Positions 52,220 through 62,547 of a stretch of 64,000 nucleotides of DNA are shown here, in pieces (position 1 is the stretch's first letter; each line of letters begins with the position of its first letter). The notes beneath the pieces are model-generated. The model saw nothing but the letters and a program-made list of their open reading frames with translations. It searched no databases and was not told where the DNA came from. The position numbers were made by a program, and so were the translations under genes. Origin of the DNA: Branchinecta lynchi (Eukaryota; Arthropoda; Branchiopoda; Anostraca; Branchinectidae); assembly GCA_023053575.1 (NCBI GenBank), contig JAKZAP010000017.1:1805501-1869500 (forward strand), read 5' to 3'.

Positions 52220-53593
52220 ATGGCAGTAAATAAAGTTATCAGTCCGCAATGGAATATATTTGACGAACCGCTTGTGGATGATACAGTGGTTAAATATGAA
52301 TTTAAAGAAATTCGAGAAACAGATGTGAATGTATCTAATAAATCAGAGTTTGAATTCGTAACAAAGAAATTAGATTCCTGGTTTTATCCAAGTGAAAGTT
52401 ATCTTGATGTCAGTGTAAGAATAGTGAAAGAAAATGGAGATAATATAGCTGCAACCGATATTGCTACTTTGACGAACAATGGATTTAATTTATTCAGTAC
52501 CGCTGAATATGTAATAAACGATGAATCGGTTGAAAAAATTAATCATGTTGGTATTACAACTACCGTTACAAAGTTGATTGAATACTCTGATGATTATTCT
52601 AGAAGTGCAGCAAGAAATCATTTCTGGTATAAGGATTATAATCAAGGAAAAGAAATTAATCCTGTTATTGCTTCGTTTACTGCAACTCCAGTAGTAGCAG
52701 GGGCTGCAGGGGCTGCAGCAGGGGGTGGAACAGTCAGGTTGACCAATAATGATAATTATAATAAAGGATTTGAAAAAAGATACAACAGAACAAAGAGCAG
52801 TAAATTAGTAAATATGTATTTACCATTATCAGAACTGTTCGGATTCTTAAAAGGAAACAAACGATTCTTCAGAGGTGCATCGCATAAATTATTTCTAAGA
52901 AGAAATGATGATAACAACATGATTATAAGAAATGGAAATACTAATTTCAAAGTAGTCATCGAGTATTTATCCTGGAAGATCCCTATTGTAGCTCCTAGTA
53001 TCGAAATGATGAGTGAATTAGAAAAGGGTCTTGCTAAGGATAAAAAGCATAATCTGATGTGGGAAGCATGTAATACTTATAAAAGCGATGTTAGTCAAAA
53101 TAAGGAACACACTTGGAAAGTTATATCTGAGAGAAACAATCCAACAAAAGTAGTTGTGATGCTACAGAAAAATGAAAAGCATAACAATCAATTAATGAAT
53201 AATATGGTGTTTGATCATATGAATTTAACAGACATAGAACTTAGAATTAATGGGGATAAATATCCCGAAGAACCACTTAAATGTGATTTTAGCGATGACA
53301 AATGTAAATACTCAAATCTTTACAATAGGTTCATACATTTGGGTTATAAACAATTAGCATTTGATACTGGTAGTGTTGTTAGTATAGAAGAATTTAAAGA
53401 AGTATATCCACTATTCTGTTTCGATGTTTCCAAACACGAGTCAAATATTTATAATGGAACAACTGCTGATATTGAAATAAGTTTAACGTTGAAAGATAAT
53501 CAACCCGTACCATATAATGTTTACTGTGTTATATATTATGAAAGAAAGGCTACATTAGGTATTATTAACAAAAATATGTATGTGAGTTTGTGA
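52220..53593 (+). CDS. Major capsid protein, double jelly roll (hexon-like)
   Basis: 457 residues. The N-terminal part has the DSWFYPSESYLDVSVRI segment and the GFNLFSTAEYVIND segment characteristic of Polinton major capsid proteins; a low-complexity Ala/Gly loop lies at about 154-168; the C-terminal half shows a second set of strands (FKVVIEYLSWKIP, YNVYCVIYYERKATL). It forms trimers that tile the icosahedral shell. The start is at TTATATAAATGG. Intact. The last 138 or so codons are duplicated downstream. Confidence 0.9.
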   Translation: MAVNKVISPQWNIFDEPLVDDTVVKYEFKEIRETDVNVSNKSEFEFVTKKLDSWFYPSESYLDVSVRIVKENGDNIAATDIATLTNNGFNLFSTAEYVINDESVEKINHVGITTTVTKLIEYSDDYSRSAARNHFWYKDYNQGKEINPVIASFTATPVVAGAAGAAAGGGTVRLTNNDNYNKGFEKRYNRTKSSKLVNMYLPLSELFGFLKGNKRFFRGASHKLFLRRNDDNNMIIRNGNTNFKVVIEYLSWKIPIVAPSIEMMSELEKGLAKDKKHNLMWEACNTYKSDVSQNKEHTWKVISERNNPTKVVVMLQKNEKHNNQLMNNMVFDHMNLTDIELRINGDKYPEEPLKCDFSDDKCKYSNLYNRFIHLGYKQLAFDTGSVVSIEEFKEVYPLFCFDVSKHESNIYNGTTADIEISLTLKDNQPVPYNVYCVIYYERKATLGIINKNMYVSL

Positions 53594-53630
53594 GCCTGGA
53601 TTTTTATTTAATAAAATCATCCCCTAATAA

Positions 53631-53939
53631 ATGGAGTCCACAAAGGAAGTCTTGAATACAATCAGAATGAATAAATACAATGAGACAATCAGGAAAGAAG
53701 AACTAGTTCTAGGATTGAAATATACTATCGTTAAAATGAGAATTGCTAAGACAAAATATGGTGATAAGTTGGTTGTAGTTATTAATCATAATGACAAACC
53801 CTGTGATTTGTTTATAACACAGAAATATAATGCCATTGCTAACGAATTACTTTTAAAGAAAAATCTGGTTTTGCAACCGATTGTACGCGAAAACAAGAAC
53901 AAAGAAACATATGTGGATTTAGAACTGTTTACTCAGTAA
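53631..53939 (+). CDS. TIR-encoded 102-aa protein, right copy 1
   Basis: Same protein as the left TIR copy, residue for residue. The start is at CCCCTAATAAATGG, 37 bases after the capsid stop. Function unknown; see the left copy for the strand pattern. Silent differences from the left copy: one in ATT/ATC and others in CCA/CCC, CTA/CTG, CAG/CAA and CCT/CCG codons. Confidence 0.8.
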   Translation: MESTKEVLNTIRMNKYNETIRKEELVLGLKYTIVKMRIAKTKYGDKLVVVINHNDKPCDLFITQKYNAIANELLLKKNLVLQPIVRENKNKETYVDLELFTQ

Positions 53940-54181
53940 TAGTTGAATAAAAAATTAAAAATGTAAAAAAAAGAAGTAGTAGTATATTGTAGTATTTTAT
54001 ATGTAGTAAAGGGTAATATTCTCATTTCTTGTATCCTTTATTTTGGAAGTAAGAAAATAAAAATGTTCTTAAAAAGGGGGATAATTTGGTAAAAAGGATG
54101 TTAAAATTTAAGAAATTGATGTTAAAATGGGGTTTTGAAATTGGGGGGAGGGTGAGCTAGAACCCGGTTTTATATACTACT

Positions 54182-54595
54182 CATAACAATCAATTAATGA
54201 ATAATATGGTGTTTGATCATATGAATTTAACAGACATAGAACTTAGAATTAATGGGGATAAATATCCCGAAGAACCACTTAAATGTGATTTTAGCGATGA
54301 CAAATGTAAATACTCAAATCTTTACAATAGGTTCATACATTTGGGTTATAAACAATTAGCATTTGATACTGGTAGTGTTGTTAGTATAGAAGAATTTAAA
54401 GAAGTATATCCACTATTCTGTTTCGATGTTTCCAAACACGAGTCAAATATTTATAATGGAACAACTGCTGATATTGAAATAAGTTTAACGTTGAAAGATA
54501 ATCAACCCGTACCATATAATGTTTACTGTGTTATATATTATGAAAGAAAGGCTACATTAGGTATTATTAACAAAAATATGTATGTGAGTTTGTGA
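54182..54595 (+). pseudogene. Truncated 3' copy of the major capsid gene
   Basis: Produced by the tandem duplication. It lacks the first two thirds of the gene. A frame from an internal Met at 54197 runs 132 codons to the normal stop, but there is no TAAATG motif, so expression is unlikely. Confidence 0.9.
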
Positions 54596-54599
54596 GCCT

Positions 54600-55253
54600 G
54601 GATTTTTATTTAATAAAATCATCCCCTAATAAATGGAGTCCGCAAAGGAAGTCTTGAATACAATCAGAATGAATAAATACAATGAGACAATCAGGAAAGA
54701 AGAACTAGTGTTAGGTTTGAAATATACTATTGTTAAAATGAGAATTGCTAAGACAAAATACGGTGATAAGTTGGTTGTAGTTATTAATCATAATGACAAA
54801 CCCTGTGATTTGTTTATAACACAGAAATATAATGCCATTGCTAACGAATTACTTTTAAAGAAAAATCTGGTTTTGCAACCGATTGTACGCGAAAACAAGA
54901 ACAAAGAAACATATGTGGATTTAGAACTGTTTACTCAGTAATAGTTGAATAAAAAATTAAAAATGTAAAAAAAAGAAGTAGTAGTATATTGTAGTATTTT
55001 ATATGTAGTAAAGGGTAATATTCTCATTTCTTGTATCCTTTATTTTGGAAGTAAGAAAATAAAAATGTTCTTAAAAAGGGGGATAATTTGGTAAAAAGGA
55101 TGTTAAAATTTAAGAAATTGATGTTAAAATGGGGTTTTGAAATTGGGGGGAGGGTGGAGTAGAACCCGGTTTTATATACTACTAACGTCTAGCACCCAGG
55201 CATGGTGCTAGACGTTTGAGCACCGTGCCTGAAATGGGGCTAGTGTACTAGAC
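54600..55253. repeat. Right TIR of the Polinton
   Basis: 654 bp matching the left TIR in reverse complement. It includes the third copy of the 102-codon gene, an AGTA-rich 3' flank, and the terminal hairpin at 55199-55229. Unlike the left TIR it is uninterrupted and gives the ancestral structure. Confidence 0.9.
54633..54941 (+). CDS. TIR-encoded 102-aa protein, right copy 2
   Basis: Differs from the other two copies only at residue 4 (Ala instead of Thr). Other base differences (GTT/GTG, CTA/TTA, GGA/GGT, TAT/TAC, ATC/ATT) are silent. The start is at CCCCTAATAAATGG. This is the copy in the true right TIR. Confidence 0.8.
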   Translation: MESAKEVLNTIRMNKYNETIRKEELVLGLKYTIVKMRIAKTKYGDKLVVVINHNDKPCDLFITQKYNAIANELLLKKNLVLQPIVRENKNKETYVDLELFTQ

Positions 55254-55255
55254 TG

Positions 55256-55405
55256 GAATAGATAGAGTAGACTAAATTTTCCGCTTTTATTCTGGCAAAA
55301 TTCAACTCCTATTCTTTTCAAATTGTAGCTTTTTTCGTGGCTCAAGTCCAGCTCAAATCCCAAGCCTAAGACCTCACCTAAATAACCCGCCATTCGAGTG
55401 CATAA
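55256..55405 (+). repeat. Right flanking direct repeat
   Basis: Diverged copy of the left flank 39950-40090 in the same orientation (AAATTGTAGC, GTGGCTCA, CAAGCCTA). Confidence 0.5.
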
Positions 55406-55647
55406 ATAACAGCTGCAATGAAAAGACATATCAGGCGAAATGTTTTTTAAATATTTATTACCAAACTCTTTTTAGGTCGAAACAAAGTATAATTGTTCAG
55501 CCTGGTCATTGCAGGCCTAACAAAGCCACTTTTTTTTAAACCATACCCAGTGCAAATCAACCTGTTTTATGCTGAAAATAAGGGGATTTTGCTCAAAGTC
55601 AGATAATATTGAAACTGTGCATCATAGGCTTTGGAAAAATAGACTGT

Positions 55648-56230
55648 TTTTGGGATCCCAAAATGTAAGTGGAGGGATACCTATGATATTGCAAAAGTTG
55701 CCTGTCTGTCGGCATGATACCTCTCGAAGGGAATGAGATACTTTGATGAAACTTGGTGTGAAGATTCTTTGAGGTAAGGGTAAGGTCAAGTTCGTAGACG
55801 GGCTCTGTAGCCCTACTTTTAGGGTTGGGGGTTCAAATTAGGGGCAAACAAAATATTTTTAGACAGCTAAGGTGACAGTCCATAAAGAGGTAAGAAGACA
55901 TGCTAAACAAGATGGTGACAACCATTTTCTCGCTAGACTAGTATTTCTTCCGGAATCCGGCAAAAACCGGAAAGTTGATTAAAGTACAAGTTTCATTTGA
56001 AGTTGATTTTATGTTCAATTTAGGGGTAAGAAGACATGTTGAACACTTTTTGTGAAAAGTATTTTCTACCCGGCCAGCTAGTTCGGCGGGAATCCGACCA
56101 AAACCGGAAAATTTGTAAAAAGAAATTTGTTCAAGTTGATTAGCTAACTTTGAAACGGCGCCGAAGAACACTATGAAATTGAAACCTGGCAAATAATTTA
56201 CAGGACGGACTTAGGGGTAAGAAGTAATAA
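55648..56230 (-). repeat. GGATCCC-family copy, minus strand, truncated
   Basis: Begins on the plus strand with GTTTTTGGGATCCCAAAATG, then the GGTATC-complement, AAGGGAATGAGATACTTTGA and two internal units (CCGGAATCCGGCAAAAACC; GGAATCCGACCAAAACCGG). The family's 5' part is missing. Confidence 0.7.
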
Positions 56231-58020
56231 GACCTTCGTATCTGAATATCAGATACGTGGTAACATGCTACTTCTTGGTATCCCTTTATCCAGGTTGTTT
56301 GACTATTTTCAATTCATCTTAGGCCTAGCCATGTTTAAAACTGATTAAATTTGAACTCGTAACTCATTTTGGATTAATTTGACTTCAAGAAACCTCCGGT
56401 AATGTTAATGTTACATACTTACGATGCTGTTAGCGCGATTTGGTGCACTCTTTAGTACACTTATCCGAGGTGGAATAAAGACAGGCTCGAAAAATGCTAT
56501 ATACTGCAGGGTGAACCGAGGTCAATAACTTTCAAAAAAATTACCACATCTAGTGCCATCTATGGCCTTTAATTCAGCATTTTTTTTTAAGTTTTGAACG
56601 AGCGGTTACCGAGAAATTTCCGATGTCGGGAATTACCCCACATCCGGAATTATGCCGCTTCACCCTACCCTCTATTTCCTGATATCCTCCCCCCCCCCCA
56701 GCAGTGCTTGATTAAACCCTGTTGCGGCCGCAATGCATTCAAAATGTTTGGGTCCCTCTTGCAAATTATCTACTACCGCTAGATATTCATGACCCTCACG
56801 TTTAACTTCTTTTTTTTTTTGCAGAAAAAGTTAAAGAACGCTTGACTTAAATTTTCGCTCAAGATCAAATCGATATTATCGCGGGGCCCATAGGCGGGCT
56901 ATTTGGTTATGCGGTATGACATAATTATGCTCCTAACTTACTGAGGATATGAAACTCTTTTAAGTCACCAGAATGCATCCATAGTGGCAAATAAGCGTCA
57001 ATTCTGTCGGAAATATCTTGCTATTTTGTACAATACTGTAGCCCTTCCTCATGTCCTCTACCTCACTTCCTTCTGGATAATTTTTCCCGTTTTGAAATCA
57101 AACATATCCGTTCACTATTCTTTTGTTACCTTACATTTTTGCTAAAATTACCACTATGGACGCGGAACACCTATTTAATCAACAGATTCAAAGTTAATGA
57201 ACCTTTTACCGCGGTGGAAGATCTCAGTGCTTGAATCCTTCGTTCTTGCGACCACCCATGGATCACCTGTCTGTGCGGCCTGGAATGATCGAGTATGATT
57301 AGTTACCGTCCTTTAAGTGTTATTGTTATTGTTCATGTACTTTGTGTTTTTGTTTTGTCCCTTTCCAGTTTCTTTTATTATACTCCACTAGTCCTCATTG
57401 TAGTGCAGTGGGTCAATAAAATTCATTCATTCATTCACATCTCGCAGAACATATAGGCCACCTCCTTGCAAAATTCTTGCTCTGTTTTTGCAAATCCTGA
57501 CAAACAGACCGCCATCTCTTAGACAAGCTTTTCTCTGAAGCCGATCCCGCTCTCTATTAAACCAGCTCGTCTCCGTCGGGGCTATCGCCATCTGCTAGAC
57601 AAATTTTCCTCAGACTGCCAAAATTGAGAAGGCTATAAATCTCTTAGGTGGCATGGGAAGATTGAAACATGGGGGCTTAAAGCCTAAAAGATGGTTTAAG
57701 TTAAGTTGTATCGGAAGACCATACAATCGTGACGTCATGCCCATTTGGTCTTTACTTCAGAAAAGGACAAATTGTAGCTTATTTCTATCGGTGAATATAT
57801 ATTTTAATATGTAGACATAGAGCCAAACGTGTTTCATTTATAAAACGACCTAGGGGCAATGAAATCTTATGTTGGGTCCTCGATCACTCAACGTCACTAT
57901 GTACGTCACGACTGTATGGAATTATTCCGATACAATTTAGTCAACACCCTCAGTAGCGTTCCGAAAGTTCGGTCGCATAGTTCGTAAATTTGTTCCTTAA
58001 TTCCGCATAAAGTGGTGTCG
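56231..58020. other. No gene; one LINE 3' tail
   Basis: Bases 57290-57440 look like a LINE 3' end (ATTATACTCCACTAG, then AATAAAATTCATTCATTC). A C-run lies near 56690. The remainder is unassigned. Confidence 0.4.
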
Positions 58021-58760
58021 TCTAAGTCTCAGCCGATTACACGAGGATCGTGACGTCACATCTAAAGCATTTCCGCGCGGCAAAATTGCGGGCCACAATT
58101 TTAAGAATCTGTCGTGGAAACACGATTATGTGCCACGCAGTCGACACATATCTTGAAACTCGCGGAAACGCCTTTTGTCTGTGTTGCTGGTGGTAATTTT
58201 AAATCTCTGAAAGTAGAAGCAAAATCAAGGTAAAATCTCAATAGGCTAAATAGAGCTGACGGTTTACGTCCTTACGATTCTGTCCAAAAGAATCCCCAGT
58301 CTTATGTCTATATCCTTGCGAAAGTAGTTAGTACTATTATTTATACAATTTTTACAGACAAATTTGAATTTCCCGCCAAATTCTAGCCACAAAATAAAAA
58401 ATCACCTCGACAGTTGTTTGTCGATTCCGAGCCAAAAAGTGAGCCACACAAATCTTGTTGGTCGCGGAAACACGTTTGTAGGCCACACAAACGACCGCAG
58501 AAACACTCTTTTCGAGCCACACTTCGTTGGATCGTGGAAAAATGCCTCTAGTTATCGCACATGAGAATTTCATATTTTTCATTTCCAAGCCTAATTGAAT
58601 ATAAACGCGTCCGGTGACTCGCTAGCCGCTTGGGTCTATACATATAGATTCAAATACATGTTCAACAATGTATATTTAATTGACTTTCCTAACATTTTCT
58701 AAGGACATCACAATGACCTGTGAATATCGAATAATCGGCTGAGATTTAGTCTTGCGGAAA
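58021..58760. repeat. Possible TIR element
   Basis: TAAGTCTCAGCCGATTA near 58024 and AATCGGCTGAGATTTAGTC near 58731 are inverted and 0.7 kb apart. The interior repeats GTGGAAACACG / GAGCCACAC-type blocks. A single end also lies at 6354. Target duplication not seen, so the element is tentative. Confidence 0.4.
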
Positions 58761-59129
58761 TAGGCAAGAAGGTCGACTTTGGTCAATTTTTTCCGTAAAG
58801 TCCGTAAGGTCGACCATGACCAGTAGGAGAAGAGAATGAAGGGTTCCCAAATAATCTTTTCAAATAAATTGGAAATTTTGAACAAGGAAACTGAACAATT
58901 CTGAGATGATATGATGAGGTTTGTGAATGGTAAGAGTAAGGACAATTTGAAACTTTTTTTCAAGAATATATTCCCATACAAGATTTCCTAAGGTCAATTT
59001 CTCGTCTGAGCGGCGACAAACCTTACGGAACATACTTTGCTAAAAAAAAACTTTACGAACCTTACAAAGCAGTCTGAGTCTTCCTTAAAGTTGAACCCAA
59101 AAGGGCTATGATAGGAAAATCTAGTTAAA

Positions 59130-59632
59130 TTGACGTAAATAGGCTTAAAGACCCGATGAAAATGCGTTACTTTGTTGCTCCGCTATTCACGAATAACCGA
59201 ATTTCATTTAGTGGAATTTCCATGTTGGATTTGTAGTGCGTCTGTGAGCCGGTATTATACGCTTGACGAAAACGGTTCGCGAAAATTAAAAATAAAATGG
59301 CAGATTTTCAGTGTTCTAGTGAGGAAAATTAAATCGATTGGGAGACAGGCGAAAGTGACGATGAAGTGCTTGGCATTCGTATACGTTCATAGTTGGAGCC
59401 ATAGTGTTCACCAGCAGAAAGTTAAACCATTGAGAAGCCGCGTTTGTGTTGAGGTTTGAATTTTCCCCTTCGTAGTAAGACTTGTCGTTGTGAGGACGCC
59501 GTAGAGATTCTGAAAGTTACTACTATAGTATATAGAGAAAAAATAATCGCTTAACATAATCCAAACAATTCAGTGCATTGAATTAAAATGATACATAATA
59601 AATTGGCTTTTTAGTTCAACTTTAAAGCATAA
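59130..59632 (+). repeat. Dispersed repeat, partner of 2935-3350
   Basis: Colinear with 2935-3350; blocks ACCCGATGAAAATGCGTTAC, GCTTGACGAAAACGG and AAATTGGCTTTTTAGTT. Diverged; class unknown. Confidence 0.65.
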
Positions 59633-59751
59633 TTCCTACTAGAAATGATCTTTTCACTATGAAGTGGATCAGAAAAAAAGAGTCGATTTTCTTGTTAGCG
59701 CTTGACGACTCTGCACAGCCTTCGTGCTCTCCGACGCGGCGGCTGGGCGAA

Positions 59752-60800
59752 CAAGACCAAAGGTTTCGATGGGATCCCAAAAATTCAATATTTGATCCAG
59801 ACAATTGGGTCTTGTCTTCGCCAGATCCAGTCTTCGCTTCCTTGAACGTTTTTACTATTAAAATTCAGAAACAGATTAAGCTAATCATCTGAGAAAACCA
59901 AGTTCAGATATGGAGTCAGCATGTGTGTTTACCCCTATAAGTCATGTCTGTTTTGAACTACTTGTCCGGTGAAAAAATAAAAGCTCAAAAACGAACTCAG
60001 CGTATCTTCTTTTCCCAATACTGAACATCGAATCAACTTAAAATAAAAATTTAACTCATAACAAATTTTCCGGCTCCAGCCGGATTCTGGTCGAAATTTA
60101 TGTCCGGGTAAAAAATGATTGTTATACACGGATTCAGCATCTCTTCTTACCCCTAAATCGGATATCTAATCAACTACAAATAAAACTTTAGCTTTTAATA
60201 ATTTTACAGTTTCGGCCGGATTCCGGGCGAACTACTTGTCCGGGTAGAAAATTGTTTTCACAGAAGTGTTCAGCATGTTTTCTTACCCCTAAATTGAACA
60301 TCTAAGCAACTGCAAATAAAAGTTTTACTTTTAACAAACTTTCCGGTTTTTGCCAGATTCCGGGCGAACTACGTGTCCGGCAAGAAAATGGTTTTCATCG
60401 CTGAGTTCATCATGTTGTCCTACCTCCAAATCAAACATCGAATCAACTTCAATAAAACTTATACTTTTAACAGACTTTCCGGTTTTGGCCGGATTCCGGT
60501 CGAACTACTTGTCCGATGACAAAATGATTTTCACCATCGTGTTCAGCATGTCTTCTTACCCCATAATCGGCTATCACATTCTCTGTTTAAAAATGTTTTT
60601 GCCCCTTAATTTAAACCCCCTTCTCCACCCCTAAATGTAGCCATCTACGAACTTGACCACACTCTTGACCCAAAGAATCCTCACACCAAGTTTCATCAAA
60701 ATATCTCATTCCCTTCGAGAGTTATAGTGCGCACAGACGGACAGGCGGACAACTTTTGCGATGTCATAGGTATCCACTTACGTTTTGGGATCCCAAAAAC
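59752..60800 (+). repeat. GGATCCC-family, most complete copy
   Basis: About 1.05 kb. 5' block AAGACCAAAGGTTTCGATGG then GATCCCAAAAATT; about five internal units of roughly 120-150 bp with GGCCGGATTCCGGGCGAAC, TACTTGTCCGG and ATTCAGCATGT; then ACGAACTTGACC, CAAGTTTCATCAAAATATC, CAGACGGACAGGCGGACAA, CATAGGTATCC; end ACTTACGTTTTGGGATCCC. Non-coding. Neither LTR, TIR nor poly(A) is evident, so the class is unknown. Confidence 0.75.
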
Positions 60801-60937
60801 ATTTGAAAACTGAACACGCTGTGAATAAAAAGTACGAAAACTAAGCAAATAAAACTAGTCAGTAGAATCTCATATCCTTGTATGAGAAAGAGTAGTCAGC
60901 GGACGTTGAAGATTCTGGCAAACTTTGCGTTGTGTAA

Positions 60938-61060
60938 CGGGCAAAACTCGACACAGCCAAAAAGGCATTAAAAATTCGTAGGCACAAAACGAAACTATGG
61001 AGAAAGATGGGGATTTCAAAAGCTTATAATTCCATAAGGGAGCTAGGTACATTATGAAAG
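60938..61060 (-). repeat. Dispersed repeat, partner of 14630-14745
   Basis: Reverse complement of the segment near 14630 (TATAATTCCATAAGGGAGCT, ACGGGCAAAACTCG). Confidence 0.5.
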
Positions 61061-62061
61061 ACAGAATAAGCAAGAGGGGTCCTTTAATAAGTCGGACAGG
61101 CAATAAGGACAGGGCGATCGCGGGCTAAACTCTCTGCCAGAAGTTCAGGCACCGTCACCTTTCTGCGTAGAAAGTTGAGATCTTTATCGAACTCATAATG
61201 GAAGTGAAGAAAATGGGAAAATTAGTCGTCTCTCCGCATCAGGGTGCTGCCCCGAGTCAGCGTGCATAGAGATGGTGTACGGACGTTGATGCAGCGTTTA
61301 CAAGAACAGGAAAACTTGAACAGAATCCAATCTTAGTGACAAGATTATGTTTACACGCAGAGGGAAAAAAATTAATTCTTCAAACAGAAAATCTGACATA
61401 AATAAATTCACTATCCAATAAAAATATGTTTTGAGACCATTTATGACATCAGTACTGATGATTGCTGCTCTCAAAAGCTAGCTAGCCTTTTTTTTTGTAC
61501 ATTTTACCAGCGCCGCCGTCAAGATTCCTTTCAAGTGGGCCGGAATTCCTTTCATCATGAAAGGATTACCGTCCCGCTAGACTTTTTTTCTACTCGTCTT
61601 CACGAACGGAATCCTTTCGAGTCGACCAGAATTCCTTTCTACTCGACGGGATTTCTTGTCCGTGTAAACGCTACATGAGCGGATGTTTGATTGTAGGAGT
61701 TCAGGGTGTCTGTAGCCAACTTGATTGGCCCTCAAAAAAGTCAACCTCCTTGTATCATGCGAGAGTTTCTGCTAGAGGGTAATCCGTTTGCGATTAGCCT
61801 AACTCTATGCTGCTAATAGTTCTGCTGTTAGAAAACATGTTCATAGTAGTCCGGTCTCGATGTACGATAATGATAATAATTGTATTCAAAGGCAATGGCC
61901 AGATACAAAAAATACATATAAAACAACAAAACAAAATAACTTTACATGAAGTAAACTTCGCCAACTCTTTCTCGAAATTTCACCACACCATCAACAAATC
62001 TGCAAATTTTACATATAACACTTGGCGTCGTGCTCTTTTAGATGTCAGGAAGATGTAAATG
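61061..62061. other. No gene; possible LINE tail
   Basis: Bases 61866-61960 (ATAATGATAATAATTGTATT on the plus strand) look like a minus-strand LINE end. Nothing else recognised. Confidence 0.35.
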
Positions 62062-62450
62062 TTGAAACCGGATTTAAGTTAAAGTTTTATTTGAATTTGA
62101 TTAGATGCTCGATACAGGGGTAAGGAGACACTCTGAGTTCGTTTTTGAGCTTTATTTCTTCGCCGGACAAGCAGTTCGACCGGAATTCGGCTTAAACCGG
62201 AAATTTGGCAGAAGTAATGCAGGAAATTTCTATCAGTTTCGTCAAAGTAGATATGACTTATATGGGTAAACACACATGCTGAATCCATATCTGAACTTCA
62301 TTTTCTCAGATGATTAGCTATTTGGCCTTAATCTGTTTCTAAATTTTAGTAGTAAACATGTTCACGGAGTCTAGCGAAGACATGACCCAGTTGTCTGTAT
62401 CAAATATTACATTTTTGGGAGACCCTCGAAACCTTTGGTCTTGTTTACTT
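62062..62450 (-). repeat. GGATCCC-family 5' half, minus strand
   Basis: On the plus strand it runs from internal units (ACCGGAAATTTGGCAG) to the inverted 5' block CGAAACCTTTGGTCTTG near 62430. Confidence 0.65.
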
Positions 62451-62547
62451 TAGTGCTCTTACTGAATTTGTTTACGGATATTTTCTTTGTAGAGGTGGAG
62501 TTTTTGGCACAACTGTGACAAGTAAACCAGAAAATTACGTTCACAAG

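Larger units (their letters stand above)
42568..54635 (+). promoter_or_regulatory. TAAATG start motifs at Polinton genes (13 sites)
   Basis: Each of these starts has T at -3 and AA at -2/-1: ATGs at 42577, 46862, 47556, 48210, 49164, 50250, 51079, 51833, 52220, 53631 and 54633 (plus), and 41284 and 42276 (minus). Six are CTAATAAATGG, four are (T/A)TATAAATG, the others are variants. The only exception is the protease (ATATTATGG at 48803), a broken gene. T at -3 is a weak translation context in animals, so the conservation probably reflects transcription. TAAATG is the known core of poxvirus late promoters. Alternative: the hexamers AATAAA / TATAAA / ATTAAA embedded here could be poly(A) signals of the upstream gene, but this does not explain the divergent genes. 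Confidence 0.7.
53180..55183 (+). repeat. 1002-bp tandem duplication at the right end
   Basis: Unit 1 is 53180-54181 and unit 2 is 54182-55183, with a constant offset of 1002 and no indels that I can see. Each unit holds the end of the capsid gene, the 102-codon gene and its 3' flank. The junction is TATACTACT | CATAACAATC. The capsid portion appears identical between units, while the TIR portion differs at about nine positions. Confidence 0.92.
40099..55253 (+). mobile_element. Polinton/Maverick, near complete (about 15.2 kb)
   Basis: Bounded by inverted ends GTCTAGTACACTAGCCC and its complement. It encodes the hallmark Polinton set: protein-primed family B polymerase, retroviral-type integrase, A32/FtsK-type packaging ATPase, adenain-like protease, penton-like minor capsid and double jelly-roll major capsid proteins. 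These elements self-synthesise and integrate, and can encode virions. Gene order is compact, with spacers of 3-40 bases for most plus-strand genes. Damage is light: two clear frameshifts, one possible programmed frameshift, a foldback insertion, a SINE insertion and a 1002-bp tandem duplication. The expected 6-bp target duplication is not visible at the deduced ends (left neighbour GTACAG or TACAGG; right TGGAAT or CTGGAA). Confidence 0.95.

Noticed and set aside
54197..54595. 132-codon frame as a separate gene
   Set aside because: It is the duplicated end of the capsid gene, with no start motif.
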